This document shows, piece by piece, positions 58,746 to 64,000 of a stretch of DNA of 64,000 nucleotides. The DNA is taken from contig SUVB01000018.1 of NCBI GenBank assembly GCA_015062205.1, forward strand, positions 38,990 to 102,989, read 5' to 3'. The notes beneath the pieces are model-generated. The model was not told the DNA's origin. It saw nothing but the letters and a program-made list of their open reading frames with translations, and made no database searches. Positions within the stretch are counted from its first letter, which is position 1. The number at the start of each line of letters is the position of its first letter. A program made the position numbers and the translations under genes. Source of the stretch: Desulfovibrio desulfuricans (GTDB lineage Bacteria > Desulfobacterota > Desulfovibrionia > Desulfovibrionales > Desulfovibrionaceae).

Positions 58746-59087
58746 ATGTCCAGAAAAGTGTGCGTGCTGCTTCTGTTTCTATTTTTTGGTGGATGTTACA
58801 ATGTATATGCAGATGAGAGGATAATCGTGGAAAACATCATGGGCAGAGACATCTGCGAATTCTATATCAGCGCGCATGCGGAAAGGGATTGGGGAGACGA
58901 TTTGTTCGAATCCCTTGACAGATGTATCCATCATGGGGAATATGCTGACGTCATCTGGTCCGATTCATGGCGCAACACTTCGTATGATTTGCGGGTGGTG
59001 TTCAGGGACGGAAGTGACTGGGTCCTGGAAAATCAGTATCCCCAGACCGGCCCCGGCGGCACGCGATTTACTTTTGATGCACGCTAA
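58746..59087 (+). CDS. Small secreted/lipoprotein-like protein
   Basis: ~113 aa from MSRKVCVLLLFLFFGGCYNVYADE; lipobox-like FGGC; divergent from the transglutaminase-like gene across the palindromes. Confidence 0.6.
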   Translation: MSRKVCVLLLFLFFGGCYNVYADERIIVENIMGRDICEFYISAHAERDWGDDLFESLDRCIHHGEYADVIWSDSWRNTSYDLRVVFRDGSDWVLENQYPQTGPGGTRFTFDAR

Positions 59088-59261
59088 GGCAAAGGGCGTG
59101 CGGCAACAGGGGGCGGTTTCCGAAGGGGGCCGCCCCCTGTTGCGGGCGTTCCCCACGCCGTCGGCGCGACGCAAGGGAAAAACAGCCAACCGGAGAGGGC
59201 GGACGGCTTTTTTCAAGCGGTGACCTTCCTGTCCTGCGCCCGGCAAGGGCGCAACGCAAAA

Positions 59262-59288
59262 AAAAGACCGCGAACGCGGCCCTTTTTG
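59262..59288. terminator. Short bidirectional intrinsic terminator
   Basis: AAAAGA-CCGCG-AA-CGCGG-CCCTTTTT between convergent genes. Confidence 0.55.
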
Positions 59289-59314
59289 CAGAACGGCACG
59301 CAGGAGCGGGAACT

Positions 59315-59752
59315 CTACCTGCCTTTCACGCTGTCGTAAATTTTCTTCATGGTCTCACGGTCCGGCCCGCCCATCAGGCACACAAGGAAAAGTTTCTCGT
59401 GCTTCACCACCAGGACGAATGCGGGAATGCCGCCGTCCATTTTGCCGTCCAGCCCGACGGCATCGCCATCCTTCGTTTCTTCGGCGATGTCCATCTTCAT
59501 GGCGGAGGCGACCTGCCGGGCAAGATCCATGGGCGGTCTGGAATCCGCAGGGATGAACTGCACTGACATGGAATTCTTGCCGTCAGCCGAAACAAGCTGG
59601 CAGCCTTCACTGACAGCGGCGCCGTTCCATCCGTCCGGAACGTCTATGGCAAACTTGCCGATTTTTGTATCGTACTCCTGAACTGCGGCTATTGCGGCGC
59701 TGCCGGCAAGCGTGAACATGACGGCAAGTACGGCGTACATCAGTTTTCTCAA
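59315..59752 (-). CDS. Secreted small protein, paralog A
   Basis: 145 aa; signal peptide; FAIDVPDGWNGAAVSEGCQLVSADGKNSMSVQ aligns with the neighbour at 59850-60290. Confidence 0.7.
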   Translation of the reverse strand: MRKLMYAVLAVMFTLAGSAAIAAVQEYDTKIGKFAIDVPDGWNGAAVSEGCQLVSADGKNSMSVQFIPADSRPPMDLARQVASAMKMDIAEETKDGDAVGLDGKMDGGIPAFVLVVKHEKLFLVCLMGGPDRETMKKIYDSVKGR

Positions 59753-59801
59753 GACATTTCTCCTTCTCGTGAAGAATGGCTTTGCCGTTCCCGGCAGGGA
59801 C

Positions 59802-59833
59802 GCAAAAAGCCGCCCGGGAGGGCGGCTTTTTGC
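59802..59833. terminator. Intrinsic terminator between the two paralogous genes
   Basis: GCAAAAAGCCGCCC-GGGA-GGGCGGCTTTTTGC. Confidence 0.75.
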
Positions 59834-59849
59834 TGCGCATGGAACCGGG

Positions 59850-60290
59850 CTACTTCGCGTCCTGAACGGTATTCATGATTTTGACCATTGTCTCTTCATC
59901 GGGGCCAGCCATGGTGACGGCGCAGAACTTGTCGCCTTCGACCATGACCATGAGATTGATCTTGACGCCGTCAACTTCGGCTTCCAGAAAAGTCTGGTTG
60001 GGATTGACGTCCTTGGTGCTCAGAATTTTCCCTCCCAGGTTCTGCCCGATGAGCTTGGTCAGCTCGGAGGCGGATTTGCCGCCGTTCTTCGCCACCTGGA
60101 CGCTGAAGGACGATTTCTGGTCGGGCGAGATGAGCTGGCAGCCGCCGTCGTTGGGCGTGGCTTTCCAGCCGTCGGGAACGTCAATGGTGAACTTGGAGAA
60201 GTCCGGGCCGAAGGTCTGGACGGCGGCGAAAGCCGGAACTGCCAGAGCGAGGCTGCCGGCAAGGCACAGCGCGGTGAGGCATTTTTTCAT
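59850..60290 (-). CDS. Secreted small protein, paralog B
   Basis: 146 aa; signal peptide; FTIDVPDGWKATPNDGGCQLISPDQKSSFSVQ; same architecture as 59315-59752. Confidence 0.72.
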   Translation of the reverse strand: MKKCLTALCLAGSLALAVPAFAAVQTFGPDFSKFTIDVPDGWKATPNDGGCQLISPDQKSSFSVQVAKNGGKSASELTKLIGQNLGGKILSTKDVNPNQTFLEAEVDGVKINLMVMVEGDKFCAVTMAGPDEETMVKIMNTVQDAK

Positions 60291-60328
60291 GGCGATTATC
60301 CTTTTAATGAGGGAATGGCTTTTTGTCG

Positions 60329-60658
60329 TTACTGGATTTCGGCGGTGCCGTCGCTCTTTAGGATGACCTTGGAGGCGTTGCTCAGGTCAAGGTTGGAGAA
60401 ATCGACTTGGCCGCCCTCGCCGTCCTGCACGGTGAGGTCGATGCCCTTGGTCACGTTGAGGTTGACCTTGATGCCGTCACCGGGTTTCACCGGCTCGGAA
60501 ATAAGGTTTTGAGCCTGCGTGTCCGTGGAGCGGCTCAACCCTATGAAGTGCAGGGGGAAGTCGCAGCCGTTGGCGATAATGACTTCCTTGGCCATCGCGG
60601 AACCGGCAAAGACGGTGATGGCGGCGAACGCCAGTAAGGCCGAAAGAAATTTTTTCAT
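60329..60658 (-). CDS. Secreted small protein of unknown function
   Basis: 109 aa; MKKFLSALLAFAAITVFAGSAMA signal peptide. Confidence 0.65.
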   Translation of the reverse strand: MKKFLSALLAFAAITVFAGSAMAKEVIIANGCDFPLHFIGLSRSTDTQAQNLISEPVKPGDGIKVNLNVTKGIDLTVQDGEGGQVDFSNLDLSNASKVILKSDGTAEIQ

Positions 60659-60685
60659 TATGGGAACTCCTTTCGATGCTCGCGG

Positions 60686-60976
60686 CTATTCGGGCATGGC
60701 CTCTATGGCCTGCATGATGGTCTTGCCGGGATTTTTGCTGCAGTATTCGCCCATGTGCTTGCCGAGCTTTTCCATCCACGCCGCGCTCATCATGGTGTTG
60801 TTGCTCTTGGCGCTCATGTAGCCGTCAATCCAGGCCAGCATGATTCCCATGGAATCGCCGGAATTGAGGAATTCCTTGCAGGGAACCTTGGCCATGTCGG
60901 TTTCGTCGGCGGCGAAGCTCGCGGCGGGCGCGCACAGGAAAACCGCAGCCAGAAGGGTCAACAGAAAACGTTTCAT
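60686..60976 (-). CDS. HdeA/HdeB-like periplasmic (acid-stress chaperone family) protein
   Basis: 96 aa; signal peptide; KVPCKEFLNSGDSMGIMLAWIDGYMSAKSNNT...LGKHMGEYCSKNPGKTIMQAIEAM: two Cys and WIDGY as in HdeA family. Confidence 0.68.
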   Translation of the reverse strand: MKRFLLTLLAAVFLCAPAASFAADETDMAKVPCKEFLNSGDSMGIMLAWIDGYMSAKSNNTMMSAAWMEKLGKHMGEYCSKNPGKTIMQAIEAMPE

Positions 60977-61074
60977 GTTCAGGCCTCCAATAAATAGTTA
61001 AAAATAAGGAGTGCTGTCCCGCCTACTCGCGGAACTCCCAGCTATTTACATAGACGTTCTGCAGGATTCTGGCA

Positions 61075-61093
61075 ATCACCCCGCAGGGGTGAT
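61075..61093. promoter_or_regulatory. Palindromic site 4: ATCACCCC-GCA-GGGGTGAT
   Basis: Same motif as 58520-58571; extended arms AATCACCCC/GGGGTGATT at 61074-61094. Confidence 0.75.
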
Positions 61094-61130
61094 TTTCACA
61101 AAAAAATGGCGGTGGGCCTGGTTCACGCTC

Positions 61131-61149
61131 CTCACCCCTTGAGGGTGGG
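61131..61149. promoter_or_regulatory. Degenerate palindromic site 5: CTCACCC-CTTGA-GGGTGGG
   Basis: Imperfect match to the motif, between site 4 and the LuxR-type gene. Confidence 0.35.
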
Positions 61150-61242
61150 AGCGCGAGGGTATCGCATAATATGTTTATTTTGTTGCTTTTATTTTTACAA
61201 GTTGCCTTGGGGCAAGGAATCAGATAGAAAAATCTCAATACC

Positions 61243-62709
61243 ATGCTGCATACGACCATGACAGATACGACGAAGCTGCGGCTGCACCTGAACGGACTTG
61301 GCCTTGCCTCCGTACTCATCGTGCATGGCCTGTGCTTCCACGAAGGACGCGACGTCTGGGAACTGGGCATCCCGTCTTCCTTCCTGCTTGGCGGTGCCGT
61401 GGCGGGAACCCTGGCCAGCGCCTTCCTGCTGCCGCTGTTCCGCTCCCTGACCGGGGCGGCGGGATGTGCCGTCCGCGCCCTGCCGGGGGCGGCCGCCGCC
61501 TGCCTTCTGCTGCTGGGGATGCTGCGGGGGGAGCCTTTGCCGGCCGCCCTGGGCTGCGCCTGCGCGGCCTTTCCGCTGGCATTCCATCTTGACAACATTG
61601 CTGCGGCAAAGAGGGCAATCGGGCTCTATCTGGGCGTCATATTCGGGATCGCCTTCTTTTTCTGGCAAATTCCCACGGTGTTCCCCGCATTCAGGGCGCA
61701 AGGCATTCTCGGCGCAGCCGTTGCCGCAGTATTGCTTTGTTCCGCCGCGGCAGCCGCTCTCTCTGCAGTTCTTGTTCCTTCAGCGCCTACCTCTCCCTTC
61801 CCCTCGCCGGAGAAAGGCGAGGGGAAGGATGGGCTTCCCGGCAAGGGGAGCGCATACGAAACGCTGGCCTATCTGACGGGCATATCAATAGTGTTTTTCC
61901 TGCTCAATTCCATCATGGACTGGCAGTTCTATCGCATGCACGCCCGTGATTTTCATGTCCCGTCCGAGGTGTACTTATATCTTTGGGCCGCATTTCCGCT
62001 GGCAGGCTATTGGCTGGAAAAGCGGGGGACGGATTCCAGAATTCTGCTGTTCTGCCTTGCTGCGGTCATCATGCTCCCGCTCCTGATTATACCACTGAGC
62101 GGGACGGTGCTGTTCTGGATTGTCTATGTTCTTGTTCTTTTTGTAAAATATGTTGCAATTCTTTTTCTTTTTCTCGTTTTTGTAAAATTCCGCCAGGGAT
62201 ACGGCAGGAATCTGCCGCATGGGTTGAGCCTCTGCCTCCCCTGGCTGTGCCTATTGGCGTCATTTTTTGCAGCAAAGGTATTCCTTTATTACTATGTCGG
62301 CATTGTTCCATATTTTCTTCTTCTGATTGTGCTTTCAGCGAGTTTTGGGTATCTCTCAATGCATGTCCAGTACGCGATGACAGTATCAGGCGCCATGCCG
62401 GTTCCTGCCGCCTCAACGAATGAAAAACATATAGAAGAAGGGAAAGAGATAGGACAAAATATAAACAGCATTTACATGGCGGAGTTTTCACGGAAATATG
62501 GGTTTTCAAAGAGAGAGCAGGATGTTGTGGCGTTGATTCTTGAAAACACTGACAGCAATGAGATCGTGGAAAAATTGTGCATATCAAAAAACACATTGAA
62601 GACACATGTGCGCCAAATTCTTCGCAAAAGTGAATGTGACAACAGAAATCAGCTGATTTCGCTGTTTAATGAAGAAATAAGCCAAAAGCATGAAATCAAC
62701 AAGAATTGA
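61243..62709 (+). CDS. Membrane-anchored LuxR-type HTH transcriptional regulator
   Basis: 488 aa; N-terminal ~400 aa multi-TM; C-terminal YGFSKREQDVVALILENTDSNEIVEKLCISKNTLKTHVRQILRKSECDNRNQLISLF LuxR HTH. Confidence 0.88.
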   Translation: MLHTTMTDTTKLRLHLNGLGLASVLIVHGLCFHEGRDVWELGIPSSFLLGGAVAGTLASAFLLPLFRSLTGAAGCAVRALPGAAAACLLLLGMLRGEPLPAALGCACAAFPLAFHLDNIAAAKRAIGLYLGVIFGIAFFFWQIPTVFPAFRAQGILGAAVAAVLLCSAAAAALSAVLVPSAPTSPFPSPEKGEGKDGLPGKGSAYETLAYLTGISIVFFLLNSIMDWQFYRMHARDFHVPSEVYLYLWAAFPLAGYWLEKRGTDSRILLFCLAAVIMLPLLIIPLSGTVLFWIVYVLVLFVKYVAILFLFLVFVKFRQGYGRNLPHGLSLCLPWLCLLASFFAAKVFLYYYVGIVPYFLLLIVLSASFGYLSMHVQYAMTVSGAMPVPAASTNEKHIEEGKEIGQNINSIYMAEFSRKYGFSKREQDVVALILENTDSNEIVEKLCISKNTLKTHVRQILRKSECDNRNQLISLFNEEISQKHEINKN

Positions 62710-62760
62710 TATTTATAAATAAGTTATTCCACGAAAACAAAGCATGCCCGTCAGTGCGCC

Positions 62761-63513
62761 TTATGGTTTTACTGCTTCCACAATCATTGTTTCCATTTCA
62801 TTGAATTCATCGGAAATGATATTCCCATGCTGCTCAAGCCCCACAAAAGCGGCGTCATCACTGACACCAATTCCATATGTTTTAATGTTTACAAAACCAG
62901 CATCTTGCAACGCGCATGTAATTGTTTGGTTGTCATATATGAATTTATGTCCCCAATCCCTAAAAAAATTATTCAGCACAATATCTTTAGTCAAAATATC
63001 TCGTGCAATTTTATGTTTGATAAAATGCTCATATTCAAATTCTAAATAGTCCGAGTGCAGCTTTGATTCATTTGCATAGTATTCAATCAGCTTATTCAAA
63101 TCTGGAGTTGCGATACGTATTTTGCCATTATGCTTTAATACGCGCCAGCATTCACGAAGCATGAACAGTCCTTCATTGAAAGATAAATGTTCAAGGGAAT
63201 GTTCACTAAAAATATACTCAAAACTCTCTTCAGGAAATGGAAAGCACCACGCCAGATCCAAAAAATGAATTTTCCTTTTCTTATCAGGGACGATATCAGT
63301 GTTGAACCAGCCATCAAGGATGTTTGCCCCTGTGCCTATCTGCAATTTGGCAACAGATGCTTGCTCTTTATATTTTGAAAAAATTGTAATGTGATATATG
63401 ATTTTATTCTGGTCAAAAAAAATGCAGAACCTTTCTCGTATACCTTGATCATAAAATATGGCATCAATAATATAATAATTTTTCTTGCCGGAATTTCTTG
63501 AATTTTCCCCCAA
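62761..63513 (-). CDS. SAM-dependent methyltransferase (type 11-like), possibly frameshifted 5' end
   Basis: KLQIGTGANILDGWFNTDI ... FEYIFSEHSLEHLSFNEGLFMLRECWRVLKHNGKIRIATPDL; N-terminus overlaps another frame (63336-63740); apparent start is TTG. Confidence 0.75.
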   Translation of the reverse strand: MGENSRNSGKKNYYIIDAIFYDQGIRERFCIFFDQNKIIYHITIFSKYKEQASVAKLQIGTGANILDGWFNTDIVPDKKRKIHFLDLAWCFPFPEESFEYIFSEHSLEHLSFNEGLFMLRECWRVLKHNGKIRIATPDLNKLIEYYANESKLHSDYLEFEYEHFIKHKIARDILTKDIVLNNFFRDWGHKFIYDNQTITCALQDAGFVNIKTYGIGVSDDAAFVGLEQHGNIISDEFNEMETMIVEAVKP

Positions 63514-63740
63514 AAAAAACGCAAGCAGACTGCCATGCCATCTATAAGACGATTCTTTTTTGCCAACAGACGCAGTATCTGTTTGTTGGCGAATCCCACA
63601 TCTCGCATCGACCGCGTCCTCATATATTCTTTAAGTTCATCGCGAAATCTATTAAATTGTTCTTCATATATTGGGAATTTAATGTAATATTTTATAAAAT
63701 TCAGGTACGAATCTACAGATTCATCAACAAGTCTTTTCAA
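63336..63740 (-). CDS. AT-rich ORF, likely 5' part of the methyltransferase gene in another frame
   Basis: 134 aa; overlaps 62761-63513 by ~178 bp out of frame across T8G5 and T6 homopolymers. Confidence 0.4.
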   Translation of the reverse strand: MKRLVDESVDSYLNFIKYYIKFPIYEEQFNRFRDELKEYMRTRSMRDVGFANKQILRLLAKKNRLIDGMAVCLRFFWGKIQEIPARKIIILLMPYFMIKVYEKGSAFFLTRIKSYITLQFFQNIKSKHLLPNCR

Positions 63741-64000
63741 TAATCTCCTATTATTACATTCGATATTTCTTGCTCTGAAAAAATGTGCGTATGCGGAATC
63801 AAAACGATTTTTTAATGAAAATGAATAATTTTTTGTAATACTACCGGGTTTTCTATCATAATTAGTCGGCTCTTAAAAAGAGAGTAACTATTTAAAATAT
63901 ATTGATATACTTGTTGAAATGTCGTATCTTTTTCAACGGAAAATGCAACGAATGACGCAAAAAACCGGTTGAAAAGGAGCCCTCTTTCGATGAAGCCCAA

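Noticed and set aside
63812-64000. 62-aa minus-strand ORF at the window edge
   Set aside because: Truncated by the window end, AT-rich, apparent TTG start and no recognisable motif; cannot be supported.

Overview
The window looks like a Desulfovibrio-type (GC-rich, anaerobe-like) bacterial chromosome; the taxon is inferred only from protein flavour. (1) About 1-17.2 kb is the end of a prophage-like element. It has a T4/P1-type portal, a ClpP-like head protease, a DarA_C-like coiled-coil protein, an HExxH zincin-type polyvalent protein and a giant 2210-aa N6-methyltransferase + SNF2 helicase resembling phage P1 DarB. A P22_AR_N-type antirepressor, an AT-rich secreted-protein cargo gene and direct repeats that could be integrase arm sites follow. 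(2) 17.4-22 kb is a redox-flavoured cluster: ABM-type monooxygenase, flavoredoxin, AraC regulator, Tat DUF362 protein and cupin. (3) 22-25.9 kb holds convergent c-di-GMP genes (FIST+HD-GYP and Cache+GGDEF). (4) About 29.0-45.7 kb is a single-strand, tightly overlapping aryl-polyene (APE/xanthomonadin-like) biosynthetic cluster. (5) 45.8-56.7 kb is ordinary transport and metabolism: DAACS symporter, GltD-like protein, AEC permease, TRAP DctPQM and CstA. (6) 57.1-62.7 kb is the most novel-looking part. It encodes small secreted/periplasmic proteins (transglutaminase-like, HdeA-like, two tandem paralogs and others) plus a membrane-anchored LuxR-type regulator. Two divergent intergenic regions carry copies of the same palindrome, ATCACCCC-N3/4-GGGGTGAT, suggesting an undescribed envelope/acid-stress regulon. 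(7) 62.7-64 kb is AT-rich and holds a SAM methyltransferase that may be split by a homopolymer frameshift. No tRNA, rRNA or CRISPR array was recognised. All family calls come from reading motifs; no database search was run.
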